A stretch of DNA of 64,000 bases from Shewanella colwelliana ATCC 39565 (GCF_000518705.1 NZ_KI912479.1:347091-411090); one strand, 5' to 3'. Positions 26,548 to 36,221 are shown, counted from the first letter of the stretch. The notes: generated by a model from the sequence alone, not told the origin. Program-made: numbers and translations.

Positions 26548-26966
26548 TGAAACAAGTTGATGATCAGCTAAGCCATGAGATTGTAGAGTTTTACGAGAAG
26601 CTTTCTTCTTGGGAAGCGTCAGTTGTTAGGGGGAAGGGTCATTCGTTAGCGCAAATCCATACGGTCGAAATCTTAGGTGCCAATGGAACTATGCGTATGA
26701 AGGAGCTAGCCGAAAAGCTTGGGATCACCACAGGGACCCTGACAGTACAGATCAATAAAATGGTTAACTTAGGCTTGGTTGAACGGATGGCCCATGAGCA
26801 GGATAAACGGTCTATTTTGGTGCAATTAACGACAAAAGGGTATGAGGTGTATCATGAACATGACCAACTACATCATCAGCTAACACATCAAATTACAGAA
26901 ACTTTCTCTGATATTGAGCGCTCTCAATTGTTAATGTTTTTTCAACGTATCAATCAAGGGTTTTAA
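26547..26966 (+). CDS. MarR family regulator, likely controlling dmeF
   Basis: A 139-residue MarR protein with a winged helix at about residues 30-100 (AQIHTVEILGANGTMRMKEL, then LGITTGTLTVQINKMVNLGLVERM and the wing EQDKRSILVQLT). The ATG at 26547 overlaps the TGA of dmeF by one base, with TGGAGG upstream, so it is coupled to dmeF. The upstream palindromes are its most likely targets. The short N-terminal region contains few Cys or His, so whether it senses metal directly is open. Confidence 0.88.
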   Translation: MKQVDDQLSHEIVEFYEKLSSWEASVVRGKGHSLAQIHTVEILGANGTMRMKELAEKLGITTGTLTVQINKMVNLGLVERMAHEQDKRSILVQLTTKGYEVYHEHDQLHHQLTHQITETFSDIERSQLLMFFQRINQGF

Positions 26967-27127
26967 CAAGGGTATCCCTGTGTGTGGGGCGACAGTTTTA
27001 ATCATTACTTTTATGTAGCATTTGTAGCTGTGGTTGATGCTTGGTAATATCCTTGCCTGGATCAATTGCCGTTGTAAGAGACCTAGCCCCTTTTGACGCA
27101 GCCACTATCGACAAGAGAGAATACTTA

Positions 27128-28768
27128 GTGCTATCACGTATCAAAACCCTATCGACAAATCAGTTTACTTTTTTACTCGCTTTGTTTTATGTCTGTGTTT
27201 TTAATATTCCCCTTTTTGGTATTGTTAAGGAGGGGATTGAAAAGCAAGCTGACGTCAATTACATTTTTATCGCGACTATTCCGCTATTTCTTGTCTTTGC
27301 ACTGAGTTTTATTTTTTCTATTTTTTCAGTTAAATACATCACCAAAGGCTTTTTTATTACCTTAACGCTGTTGTCATCTAGTGTCTTTTTTGCAGCCTTG
27401 CAATACGGTGTTGTTTTCGACTACGGCATGATTGAAAACACCGTACAGACCAATACGGGAGAGGCTCTGACCTACTTAAACTTCTCTTCTGTCGTTAATT
27501 TTATCGCCACTGGCCTATTACCTGCGTTGTTAATCTATAAGGTTAATATTGATTACAAACCATTGGTTAAAGAGTTATTACACAAAATTTTATTTATGGT
27601 GGCAATGCTGGTTGGTATAGCGGTTATCGGTTTTTTCTTCTATCAAAACTATGTCTCATTTGGCCGTAATAATGACCAAATGAAACGTTATATCGTGCCA
27701 ACCTACGCCGTAGGTTCCATGATCAAGTACGTAAATATCAACTATTTTCAAACACCTTTGGTTTACCTGTAACAAGGCCTAGATGCTAAAAATGTCACGG
27801 TAGACAGTAATGGTAAACCAAATTTAGTCGTACTGGTTGTGGGGGAGACGGCTCGCGCCAAAAACTATCAATATTACGGTTATGCTAAAGCCACAAACGC
27901 TCATACCAGTCAGTACGACATGGTAGCGTTTCAAAATACCACTTCATGTGGTACGGCAACCGCGGTATCACTGCCTTGCATGTTTTCCAGTATGACCCGC
28001 GAGGAGTATGAGCCCCGCAGGGCTCGGGCCCAAGATACCTTGATTGATGTACTCGATCATGGGGGGATTAATCTATTGTGGCTCGATAACGACAGCGGAT
28101 GTAAAGGGGTTTGCGATCGTGTTAAGCACATCAATATTGATTTAAATAGTGATCCGCAGTTATGTGATGGGCATTATTGTTATGATCAAGTTTTGCTAAA
28201 TGAGTTAGACAAAGCACTGGCGACGCCTGTTGAGCACGACACCATGATAGTGCTTCATATTATTGGTTCTCACGGCCCTACCTATTATTTACGTTATCCC
28301 GATGAACATCGAAAATTCACGCCAGATTGCCAGCGCAGTGATATACAAAACTGTTTAGATGAAGAGCTGATTAATACCTATGATAATACGATTTTGTATT
28401 CAGATTATATTATTAGCCAAGTGATTCAACGGTTACAAGCGCAGCAGACTGTCGCGGACACTGCCCTAGTCTATGTTTCCGATCATGGAGAGTCATTAGG
28501 TGAGAGTGGTATGTATCTTCACGGTGCTCCGTACTCAATCGCTCCAAGTGAGCAAATTGAGATTCCGCTATTGTCGTGGATATCGCCACAATTTAGTCAA
28601 GAGAACGGCATCGACCTTGATTGCCTAAAGCATCAAGCAGCGAGCGGGACTTATTCTCATGATAACCTGTTTTCGAGCCTTTTAGGGTTAATGAACGTAC
28701 AAAGTGACGTTTACAAGGTCCAATTGGACATATTCGCACAATGCCGTACTTCTATAGAAAATAAATAA
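27128..28768 (+). pseudogene. Phosphoethanolamine transferase EptA/MCR-like, broken by one stop codon
   Basis: A single frame of 547 codons interrupted only by TAA at 27770-27772. Before it lies the five-helix membrane domain (LLALFYVCVFNIPLFGIV onward, about 214 residues). After it, with no frame change, comes the alkaline-phosphatase-like catalytic domain with all key parts: VVGETARA (zinc Glu), TTSCGTATAVSLPCMFS (Thr nucleophile), IIGSHGPTYY (His) and YVSDHGESLG (zinc Asp-His), plus paired Cys for disulfides. The intact enzyme would add phosphoethanolamine to lipid A and lower polymyxin binding. GTG at 27128 is the likely start; the frame opens further up at 27041. A sequencing error is possible, as the rest is undecayed. 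Confidence 0.85.
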
Positions 28769-28907
28769 TGACAAAGTAGTGGCAACTTGTTGTTTTTTCG
28801 TTATTGTAGTGGTAGCAAAGTGGTTTTTAAGTTCTTTAAACCACCTAGGCTTACACTTTTAGCACAATGCGCGAATTGGATATTGAATAATAACATGGCG
28901 ATTATCT

Positions 28908-29936
28908 ATGAATTTAGCTAAGCACCTGACAGATACGGAACTTTCGGCGAAAATCCTTAGGCATGCGGTGCCTAAGATGTCTGAGTTAAATATTCCTGTA
29001 ACACCAGATAACTACTCCGTTTGGTACGAGTATTTTCGTGGTGTTAACTTAGACCTAAAAAGAGCGATAGACGGATTACTATCGAATAAGGTGGCGTTTA
29101 CCGCAGAAGTTAATGCAGGACTACATAGTAATTTTATTCAAGAAAAATCGCCTGAAATCATTGAAAATGTACAGGTGGAAACTCAGCTATTAATTAATGG
29201 CTTAATGAGTAAATTGTCTAAAATGAGCCATGGCACAGAACGTTTTAGTCAAACACTTAACGAATTTCAGACCGATATTAAAAGCTCGCCAGATCCGGAG
29301 ACATTAACGCGGTTGATTGATACGTTAGCCGACGAAGTCAGCGAAGTGGTCAATAGTAATCAAGAGATGGAAAAAAGCCTCACAGTCATGAGTGATGAGG
29401 TCCAATCCCTGAAGTCAGAAATGGAGAACTTAAACTTAGTTGCCATGACTGACCAACTGACATCTTTACACAATAGACGTGCGTTTGACGAAGAAGTTTT
29501 AGAGCATTTACAACGCTATAAAATGGGTGCTGTTAATAGTAGTTTGCTTATCATCGATATTGATAAGTTTAAGAATTTTAATGACACCCACGGCCATGTG
29601 ATTGGTGACAAAGTATTAGCTTATATTGCGCTAGCGTTAAAACAGGGAGTGCGGGGCGAAGATTTTGTGGCTCGCTATGGGGGCGAGGAATTTGTTGTTT
29701 TACTGCCTGATACCGATCATACCGGTGCATTAGTGGTTGCTGAGCAGTTACGTAGCCGTATAGCAGAGAAAAAACTCACGGTCGGTAAAGATAAGAAGCT
29801 GTCATTGGGTGCGATCACCGTTTCGATCGGTATTGCAACGTTAGGGCATGATGATGACAGAGAAACCTATTTTGTGCGTGCTGATGAAGCGCTTTATCGT
29901 GCGAAGTCATCAGGGCGAAACTGCGTTAAAGGTTGA
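28908..29936 (+). CDS. Diguanylate cyclase (GGEEF) with helical N-terminus
   Basis: Makes c-di-GMP from two GTP. The 342-residue product has no membrane segment. Residues about 1-145 are helical and of unknown type (YSVWYEYFRGVNLDLKRAID), followed by a coiled coil (about 140-180, NSNQEMEKSLTVMSDEVQSL) and a GGDEF domain at about 178-340. The active motif is RYGGEEF, with an intact inhibitory site RGED five residues before it. DQLTSLHNRRAFDEE and IDIDKFKNFNDTHGH are typical. A strong terminator follows. The signal it responds to is unknown. Confidence 0.93.
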   Translation: MNLAKHLTDTELSAKILRHAVPKMSELNIPVTPDNYSVWYEYFRGVNLDLKRAIDGLLSNKVAFTAEVNAGLHSNFIQEKSPEIIENVQVETQLLINGLMSKLSKMSHGTERFSQTLNEFQTDIKSSPDPETLTRLIDTLADEVSEVVNSNQEMEKSLTVMSDEVQSLKSEMENLNLVAMTDQLTSLHNRRAFDEEVLEHLQRYKMGAVNSSLLIIDIDKFKNFNDTHGHVIGDKVLAYIALALKQGVRGEDFVARYGGEEFVVLLPDTDHTGALVVAEQLRSRIAEKKLTVGKDKKLSLGAITVSIGIATLGHDDDRETYFVRADEALYRAKSSGRNCVKG

Positions 29937-29943
29937 TTGAAAT

Positions 29944-29977
29944 AAAATAAAGCGAGGCTAAAACCTCGCTTTATTTT
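29944..29977. terminator. Bidirectional terminator, cyclase gene / patZ
   Basis: A 14-bp stem AAAATAAAGCGAGG and CCTCGCTTTATTTT around a six-base loop, between two convergent genes. Confidence 0.92.
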
Positions 29978-29991
29978 ATTTTTTAAAACGA

Positions 29992-32697
29992 CTATTTATT
30001 TGGCGTAGGCTTCAATGCCATATCCATTTTTATTAAATGCTCTTCCATATCAAACGTCACGGTAAAACCTAAGCGCTTTGCCAGATTAGCCATCGAACGG
30101 TTTTCAAACATGGTAAATCCCGTCAATACTTCGGTATCATTAGCTTTGTAATAGTCGATCAGTTTTTCCAGCAATAATTTCCCCAAACCTTGGCCTTGAT
30201 GGTCGCTTCGAACTGCCATGGCAAACTCAGCTTCTGTATTATCTGGATCAATCGAAGCACGGATCGCACCTAAGGTTATCTCTTCACCATCGTCTCCCTT
30301 GGCGGTGGCGATAAAAGCCATTTCCCGTGCGTAGTCAATTTGGGTTAAGACTGCCATCTCTTCATGTGTCATTTTCGAGCGCACACCAAAATAGCGCTTA
30401 TACCTGTCTTCATCTGACAGAGAGTTGTCAAATGCGAGATGTTTAGGTTCATCTTCTGGCAAAATTGGGCGTAGCATGATGTCGCGGCCATTTTTCAGTT
30501 GAGCCCGCTGTTCGAGCTCTTTAGGGTAGGGACAGATAGCCAATCGAGTCGAATTGTCTTGAGGGCTTTCTTGTAGCTGGATGTTAACATCAAGCAAGGT
30601 GATTTTTTCACCAGCACAGAGTACAGGGTTAAGATCGAGTCCCTGTATCTCTGGGCAATCGATGATTAGGTGTGAAATTTGAGTGAGCAGCACACATAGG
30701 GCATGCATATTTAACCCAAGTGGCAGATGCCTGTCTTTAAGTTTGTGGGTTTTAAGCGCTTGGATCACCATATAACGCGCTAATGTCATATTCAGTGGCG
30801 GTAGTGCTACCGCAGCATCGGTTGCTGGTTGCCATTCAGAACCTCCTTCGCCAAGCAAAATGGCTGGGCCAAACACTGGATCGTTGATCACTGCTACACG
30901 TATCTCTTGTGCGCCAGCCGTTAACGCCATTTTTTGCACGATAATGCCTTCAATACGTGCTTGTTCATTTAGGCTGTGTACGCGAGACATAATTGCGTCA
31001 GCTGCATGCACCACCTCCTGTTTTGACGTTAAATTCAGCATTACGCCATGAACATCTGATTTATGATGGATATCTGGTGACTGAACTTTTAGGGCAACAG
31101 GAAAACCAAGCTCTTGGGCTATCTCGCCAGCCTCTGCCGCATTGTTAGCGAAAAAGGTTTCTATGGTATTGAGCCCATAGGCTTTGAGAATTTGTGTGGA
31201 CTCGTGAGTTTCAAGCACGCGCTTTTTATTTTCTAATGCAGCTTGCAGTGTTTGCCTGGCCAACTCGACATTAGTCGGCAGGTTATCGGGAATCGATTGC
31301 GGCACTTCCTGTAGTAATTTCTGATTGCGACGATACTCTACCATGTGCATAAATGCACCTACCGCTCCCTCAGGGGTTCGATAGGTTGGAATGCCGGCAC
31401 GATTAAACTGCTTTCGTGCCTGATACGCTGAGTCCTCACCACTCCAGTTGGTCAGTACATTGACTCGGTTACGATTGGGGTGGTTTGCGATTAATTTGCT
31501 GAGCTGATTGGCAATTTCAACACTATCTCCTAACGCTGATGGGGAGTGCAGTACCAAGATAGCGTCGGCAATATTTGAGTCCATTAACTTTTCTAGTACT
31601 TGGGCATATCGAGTCGCATCGGCATCACCTCCTATATCCACGGGGTTTTGCCCTGACCAAGTGTTAGGCAGAAAACTATCGAGCGCTTGGAAAGTCTCAC
31701 GGTCCAGCGTTGCAGCTTTGCCTCCGCCCAACATCAATTGATCTAACGCCAGTACGGCTGGTCCTCCACCGTTAGTCATAATGGCTAGACGTTCGCCAAG
31801 CAAAGGAGACGAATGGGCTAAGGTTTCAACCGCTGCAAAGAGTTCGATAAGGTCGTTCACCCTTAGCATACCTGCACGGCGAAAGGCGGCTTCATAAACC
31901 GCATCATTACCGCCGATCCCGCCAGTATGAAGTTTTGCTGCTGTTGTGCCTTCTAAACTACGGCCTGACTTAATCACTAAAATAGGTTTATTTCGTGCAG
32001 CAGCGCGCGCGGCGGATAGGAAATGGCGTTTTTCGTTAATAGAGTCGATATACAGCAAAATGGCGGTAGTTCGTGAATCTCTCCCCAAAAAGTCGAGGAG
32101 TTCATCGAACTCGATATCAGTGGCATCGCCCAATGATATGAACGATGAAAAGCCGATCCCCTTGTTATTTGCCCAGTCGAGCACGGTAGTACAAATGGCG
32201 GCAGATTGGGAAACAAAAGCAATCTTTCCGGGTAGGGCGCTGGTGTGGGCCAAACTTGCATTAAGCCCTAGGTTGGGTAGCATCATGCCCAGACTATTGG
32301 GCCCTAAAATACGCATACCGTAGCGTTTAGCGTGCTGCTGAGTGAGTTCCAATAAATTGTTACCGTCAGCGTCGGTTTGATTACCCATACCAGAGGCGTT
32401 AATAATGGCAACTTTACAACCAAATTGCGCTAGTCGCTCAACAATGGCCGGGACTTTAGGTGCTGCAGTACAGATTATCGCTAAATCAGGCTTTAGAGGC
32501 AGTGATTCGATGTTTGGGTAGGCAAGGACACCAAGTACCGCTTCATATTTGGGGGTCACTGGCATAATAGGGCCGGAAAAACCACCTGATAGTAGGTTTT
32601 TCATTACCACATTTCCCGCTCGGTTCTTACCGTTAGAGGCTCCAATAATGGCCACTGATTTAGGTTTGAACATCGAGTTTAAGGTACGTTGACTCAT
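29992..32697 (-). CDS. patZ: Protein lysine acetyltransferase PatZ-like (acyl-CoA synthetase domains plus GNAT)
   Basis: A 901-residue fusion. The N-terminal part is an NDP-forming acyl-CoA synthetase-like region: a CoA-binding domain (SVAIIGASNGKNRAGNVVMK, about 13-32), succinyl-CoA-ligase-like and ATP-grasp domains to about 695. The C-terminal 170 residues are a GNAT acetyltransferase (RSDHQGQGLGKLLLEKLI is the acetyl-CoA loop). The architecture is that of Pat/PatZ (YfiQ), which acetylates and inactivates acetyl-CoA synthetase. The synthetase domain is catalytically inactive in known Pat enzymes. The frame opens at TTG 32709; GGAG six bases before the ATG at 32697 decides the start. Confidence 0.92.
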   Translation of the reverse strand: MSQRTLNSMFKPKSVAIIGASNGKNRAGNVVMKNLLSGGFSGPIMPVTPKYEAVLGVLAYPNIESLPLKPDLAIICTAAPKVPAIVERLAQFGCKVAIINASGMGNQTDADGNNLLELTQQHAKRYGMRILGPNSLGMMLPNLGLNASLAHTSALPGKIAFVSQSAAICTTVLDWANNKGIGFSSFISLGDATDIEFDELLDFLGRDSRTTAILLYIDSINEKRHFLSAARAAARNKPILVIKSGRSLEGTTAAKLHTGGIGGNDAVYEAAFRRAGMLRVNDLIELFAAVETLAHSSPLLGERLAIMTNGGGPAVLALDQLMLGGGKAATLDRETFQALDSFLPNTWSGQNPVDIGGDADATRYAQVLEKLMDSNIADAILVLHSPSALGDSVEIANQLSKLIANHPNRNRVNVLTNWSGEDSAYQARKQFNRAGIPTYRTPEGAVGAFMHMVEYRRNQKLLQEVPQSIPDNLPTNVELARQTLQAALENKKRVLETHESTQILKAYGLNTIETFFANNAAEAGEIAQELGFPVALKVQSPDIHHKSDVHGVMLNLTSKQEVVHAADAIMSRVHSLNEQARIEGIIVQKMALTAGAQEIRVAVINDPVFGPAILLGEGGSEWQPATDAAVALPPLNMTLARYMVIQALKTHKLKDRHLPLGLNMHALCVLLTQISHLIIDCPEIQGLDLNPVLCAGEKITLLDVNIQLQESPQDNSTRLAICPYPKELEQRAQLKNGRDIMLRPILPEDEPKHLAFDNSLSDEDRYKRYFGVRSKMTHEEMAVLTQIDYAREMAFIATAKGDDGEEITLGAIRASIDPDNTEAEFAMAVRSDHQGQGLGKLLLEKLIDYYKANDTEVLTGFTMFENRSMANLAKRLGFTVTFDMEEHLIKMDMALKPTPNK

Positions 32698-32906
32698 CCA
32701 CGGCTCCAAGCATCTATCGACATTAGCAGTGTAACCTAGTTTAAATAATTTTCTCTAAGATTTTAGTAGGATAAAGCGACAATTTGTTGTTTGTAAACCT
32801 AACTAGATAACAAACGTTAGTTAACAACTCCTTATAGTGTTTTGTTATCAACTTACTGTGCTAAAGCCTGATATATTCATGTATTGGGAGAAACATACTG
32901 AAATCT

Positions 32907-32944
32907 GGTTTGACGGTTTGACGGTTTGACGGTTTGACGGTTTG
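32907..32944. repeat. 8-bp tandem repeat GGTTTGAC, 4.75 copies
   Basis: Four exact GGTTTGAC units (32907-32938) plus GGTTTG (32939-32944), a likely variable-number repeat. It lies in the 428-base gap between patZ (read away) and the decayed gene at 33126. The rest of 32698-33125 has no gene I can support. Confidence 0.9.
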
Positions 32945-33125
32945 TACATTTGGTCATGCTTGCGTTACAGCACTTTTAGATTGAACGCCTTTAATTAGGA
33001 GTTAAGGTGTCGAGCTTAAATTCGATGAGCACGCCTTAATTTAACGTATTCAGTGTGAGTTAAAAAATTTGGTGATGAATCATTAGTGTTTACTTGGTAA
33101 GAAGCAAGGTCACTAAAGAGCAAAG

Positions 33126-33513
33126 ATGAAAGCATTATTGATACTTGGAGCGTGTTTATTGCTCTGTGTAGCCCCTAATCTGGCAGCTGTAACATACCAA
33201 TTTATCGCTGTTGATAAGAGTGTTGAGTCTAAGCTCTGCGTTGCGCTAGGTAACGCTCAACGTGGGCTGCTCAGACGAAAGCTCGAAAATTATAGCCATA
33301 ATGTTCGACTATCAACCACTCTGCTTAACTGAAATCGCATTAGCCTTGCCCAGTTTTCATATAAGTATGCTGCACTGAAATCTTTTGATTTTTTTAATCG
33401 TTTTACTTCTATAAAAAAACGGTGTCCGCCAGAGCGTTACCATTAAAGATATCTATGCACATAATGATGCTGATTCAACCCATGTTGTGATGATTCGGGT
33501 ATCCGCCAAATAG
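33126..33513 (+). pseudogene. Small secreted DUF3718-like protein, decayed
   Basis: The first 68 codons give a signal peptide (MKALLILGACLLLCVAPNLAA) and a short mature part with a KLCVALGNAQ segment. A TGA at 33330-33332 ends the frame, but reading on, the same frame continues with NRISLAQFSYKYAALKSFDF. The next part, VTIKDIYAHNDADSTHVV to a TAG at 33511, is in the frame one base further on, and dropping one A from the seven-A run at 33413-33419 restores it. The whole would be about 128 residues and resembles small secreted DUF3718 proteins common in Shewanella, in which the TGA stands where a conserved Cys (Cys-Asn) is expected. Family assignment is from memory. Confidence 0.65.
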
Positions 33514-33619
33514 CCGAGTTGAGGCGCAGGGGGATTGCTATAATATGGCTGGAGAGATTGTTGTTTGTAAATTTTTTGCATAAAAAAACCAGCTTTCGCT
33601 GGCTTATTACTTAAATAAT

Positions 33620-33696
<77 letters not shown>

Positions 33697-33745
33697 TCCG
33701 TATTTTTAAGTCTTAATAACTGTTTAACTTCTGCTATAAAAGAAG

Positions 33746-33822
33746 TGGTACAACCGAGTGGATTCGAACCACCGACCCCTACCATGTCAAGGTAGTGCTC
33801 TAACCAACTGAGCTACGGTTGT
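33746..33822 (-). tRNA. tRNA-Val (GAC)
   Basis: Minus-strand, 77 bases with encoded CCA. It begins ACAACCGTAGCTCAG; the anticodon loop TTGACAT gives GAC. It is 49 bases from tRNA-fMet on the same strand and probably cotranscribed. Confidence 0.94.
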
Positions 33823-33958
33823 ATTGTCTTATTTCTATCTGAACGTTGGCAGTTGCCATCGAACGAGCGCTATATTACGAGGGTTCTAGTATTCGTTGCA
33901 AGTAAAAAAACAGATTTTGTTGTTCAAACGGCGATTTGCTGCACAACTTGAGGCTTAA

Positions 33959-33992
33959 TCCTCCAAGATGCACAAATTGTCACCTTGGAGGA
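33959..33992. repeat. Extragenic palindrome downstream of norM
   Basis: TCCTCCAAG (33959-33967) pairs with CTTGGAGGA (33984-33992) over a 16-base loop. There is no T tract. The CCTCCAA / TTGGAGG ends recur in the palindrome at 62072-62114, so both may belong to one repeat family. Confidence 0.45.
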
Positions 33993-33999
33993 CCGTAGG

Positions 34000-35361
34000 T
34001 TAACTAAGGTTAACAACAGCATTACGGTTACCTTGTATATATTTAAGTCTCAGTGCAAAGAGCAGTGCTGCGCTGGTGAGACCTGCAATTAGGCCAATCC
34101 AAAAACCATGAGCTCCCATGGCGGGAACAATGATATTGGTTTGTGCTAGTAGATAACCTAGAAGCATGCCTATTCCCCAATAGGAGACCAAGGTGATGTA
34201 GAAAGCACTTCTGGTATCTTTATAACCACGAAGTGCGCCAGCAGCAACAACTTGTACTGAGTCTGAAAGCTGATACAGCGCGGCTAAGAACATAAGACTG
34301 CCGGCTAAAGTCACTACTTCAGGGTTGTTGTTATAGAGTAGGGCTATTTGCGTTTTAAATAACACGGTGATAACGGCGGTAACCAGTGCCAGACTGAAAG
34401 CGATCGTAAGGCCGACTTTAGTCACTAACTTAGCCACTTGTTCTTTCTCCTGGCCAAGATAGTATCCGACCCTTATTGAAACCGCGATCCCAATAGACAG
34501 TGGCAACATAAATACAATAGAGGAGAAGTTTAAGGCTATTTGATGCCCTGCAACAACGTTTGCCCCAAGCGGGGCCAATAGCAGTGCAATGATGGCAAAT
34601 AAGCTGACTTCAAAAAAGAGTGCTAAAGCGATAGGCATACCATGTTTAGTCATTTGCCAAATCGTTGTCCATTGAGGCTTATGAAATGCACTGAAGGGAG
34701 CGAGGGCTTTGAACCGCGAATGCGCCTGCATATAAACCGCCATAGCGATAAACATCGCCCAAAAAACTAGAGCAGTAGCGATACCACAGCCGGCACCACC
34801 CATTGCAGGTACACCAAAATGACCATAGATGAATATGTAGTTTGCAGGAATATTCACCGCCAAGCCAACAAACCCTATTATCATTGTGGGTAAGGTATAT
34901 GAGATCCCTTCGCTACAGCCACGAAGTACCTGATAAAGCACAAATGCGGGGACTCCCCAAGCGAAGCCATATAGATATTGCACACTTAATGCTGCTAACT
35001 GTGTCTCCAATCCCATTAGTTTAAAGATCTCTGGTGCAAAATAGAGAAACGAGATCACTAAGACGCTACCAATTATGGCAATATAGGCAGCTTGAAAGGC
35101 GATGGGTTGGATTGCTTTTTGGTCATCCGCGCCGTGGTGGTGAGCGAATACAGGCGTAAAGGCCAGCAATAACCCTTGCACAAATAGCAAAGCGGGTAGC
35201 CATAAGCTTCCGCCTATGGCTACAGCTGCCATGTCAACGGCACTGACTCGTCCGGCCATGACCGTATCAATGAAGCCCATCATGGTTTGGGTAACTTGAG
35301 CAATTAGCACGGGTAATGCTAATTGGATTAAACGTTTGGCCTGAAAGCCAGAATGATTCAT
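34000..35361 (-). CDS. norM: MATE family multidrug efflux protein NorM
   Basis: A 453-residue transporter with twelve predicted membrane helices in two homologous halves. The N-terminus LALPVLIAQVTQTMMGFIDTVMAG is the MATE signature, and PVFAHHHGADD, RGCSEGISYTLP and GALRGYKDTRSAFYI are conserved in the NorM/MdtK branch. It exports cationic drugs by Na+ or H+ antiport; the ion cannot be read here. It is divergent from ribE, only 32 bases away, the same arrangement as mdtK and the riboflavin synthase gene in E. coli. Confidence 0.93.
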   Translation of the reverse strand: MNHSGFQAKRLIQLALPVLIAQVTQTMMGFIDTVMAGRVSAVDMAAVAIGGSLWLPALLFVQGLLLAFTPVFAHHHGADDQKAIQPIAFQAAYIAIIGSVLVISFLYFAPEIFKLMGLETQLAALSVQYLYGFAWGVPAFVLYQVLRGCSEGISYTLPTMIIGFVGLAVNIPANYIFIYGHFGVPAMGGAGCGIATALVFWAMFIAMAVYMQAHSRFKALAPFSAFHKPQWTTIWQMTKHGMPIALALFFEVSLFAIIALLLAPLGANVVAGHQIALNFSSIVFMLPLSIGIAVSIRVGYYLGQEKEQVAKLVTKVGLTIAFSLALVTAVITVLFKTQIALLYNNNPEVVTLAGSLMFLAALYQLSDSVQVVAAGALRGYKDTRSAFYITLVSYWGIGMLLGYLLAQTNIIVPAMGAHGFWIGLIAGLTSAALLFALRLKYIQGNRNAVVNLS

Positions 35362-35393
35362 GAATACAGCCCTTAATACTAGCGAGAGATAAA

Positions 35394-36005
35394 ATGTTTA
35401 CAGGTATAGTTCAAGCAACATGCGAAGTGTTGGCGATAGATAAAAAGCCGGGTTTAAATACGCTAGCGATCGCAATGGGTCCGGATTTGCGCGAGGGACT
35501 TTTGTTAGGGGCAAGTGTCGCAAATAACGGTGTTTGTTTAACAGTTACTCGAGTCGATGATGATAGGGTGTTTTTCGATGTAATGGAAGAGACGCTTCAT
35601 GTGACCAACCTCAGTAAATTGAGCGTTGGATCACAGGTTAATATAGAAAGATCATTAACCTTTGGTAGTGAGATTGGTGGCCATATTCTTTCGGGCCATA
35701 TCCATACTGTTGCCAAAGTGAAGTCGGTGAGTGTTACCGATGAACATTATGACCTGTGTTTAACCGTCGCTCCTGATTGGATGAAATACATACTTTACAA
35801 AGGTTTTGTTGGTGTAAATGGTTGCAGTTTAACGGTTGGCAAGGTAACAGAAAATAGCTTTATGCTTCATCTTATCCCTGAGACGTTAAAATTAACTAAT
35901 CTAGATAGCTATACCGAAGGTGATGAGATCAACATTGAGATTGATAGTCAAATTCAAGCTATTGTGGATACGGTCGAACGTGTGTTAGCGCAAAGGTTGG
36001 GTTGA
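35394..36005 (+). CDS. ribE: Riboflavin synthase (alpha chain type)
   Basis: Dismutates two 6,7-dimethyl-8-ribityllumazines to riboflavin. The 203-residue protein has two lumazine-binding repeats: MFTGIVQATCEVLAI with GVCLTVTRVDDDRVFFDV, and GHILSGHIHTVAKVKSV with GVNGCSLTVGKVTENSFML. The catalytic region near the N-terminus (TGIV) is intact. It is away from any other rib gene, and I see no FMN riboswitch in the 32-base gap to norM. Confidence 0.95.
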   Translation: MFTGIVQATCEVLAIDKKPGLNTLAIAMGPDLREGLLLGASVANNGVCLTVTRVDDDRVFFDVMEETLHVTNLSKLSVGSQVNIERSLTFGSEIGGHILSGHIHTVAKVKSVSVTDEHYDLCLTVAPDWMKYILYKGFVGVNGCSLTVGKVTENSFMLHLIPETLKLTNLDSYTEGDEINIEIDSQIQAIVDTVERVLAQRLG

Positions 36006-36020
36006 TATTAAGATTCCAAG

Positions 36021-36221
36021 TTAGTAGAACTGTTCGTCATCAGAGTCGATAAACAGTTCTACTTTGTGACTTGCTGCGTCGATATGTGTCCGCATATGGA
36101 TAGGGTTACAACATACCCGGCAATCATCGTAGTAGTCTTGATCGCCGCCGCTGATGTCCAAACTGATGTGTTGATGATGCCCACAATGTGGGCAATAGAT
36201 CACTTGTTGAATGACTTTCAT
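36021..36221 (-). CDS. CPXCG-motif cysteine-rich protein
   Basis: A 66-residue protein with CPHCG near residue 10 and a second pair CRVCC near 35, likely a single zinc ribbon. The GGDQDYYDDCRVCCNPIH core is that of the small CPXCG proteins found widely in Proteobacteria; their role is unknown. The frame reaches 36251, but GGAG stands seven bases before the ATG at 36221. It is convergent with ribE, 15 bases apart. Confidence 0.85.
   Translation of the reverse strand: MKVIQQVIYCPHCGHHQHISLDISGGDQDYYDDCRVCCNPIHMRTHIDAASHKVELFIDSDDEQFY

Noticed and set aside
27839..28768. Catalytic half of the eptA-like gene as an independent CDS
   Set aside because: Its only start is an internal GTG within the continuous homology, without a ribosome binding site.
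33330..33332. TGA as selenocysteine in the DUF3718-like gene
   Set aside because: The TGA is at a Cys position, but the nearby frameshift shows decay and I see no SECIS-like hairpin directly after it.
35362..35393. FMN riboswitch before ribE
   Set aside because: The gap to norM is only 32 bases and has no room for the aptamer.
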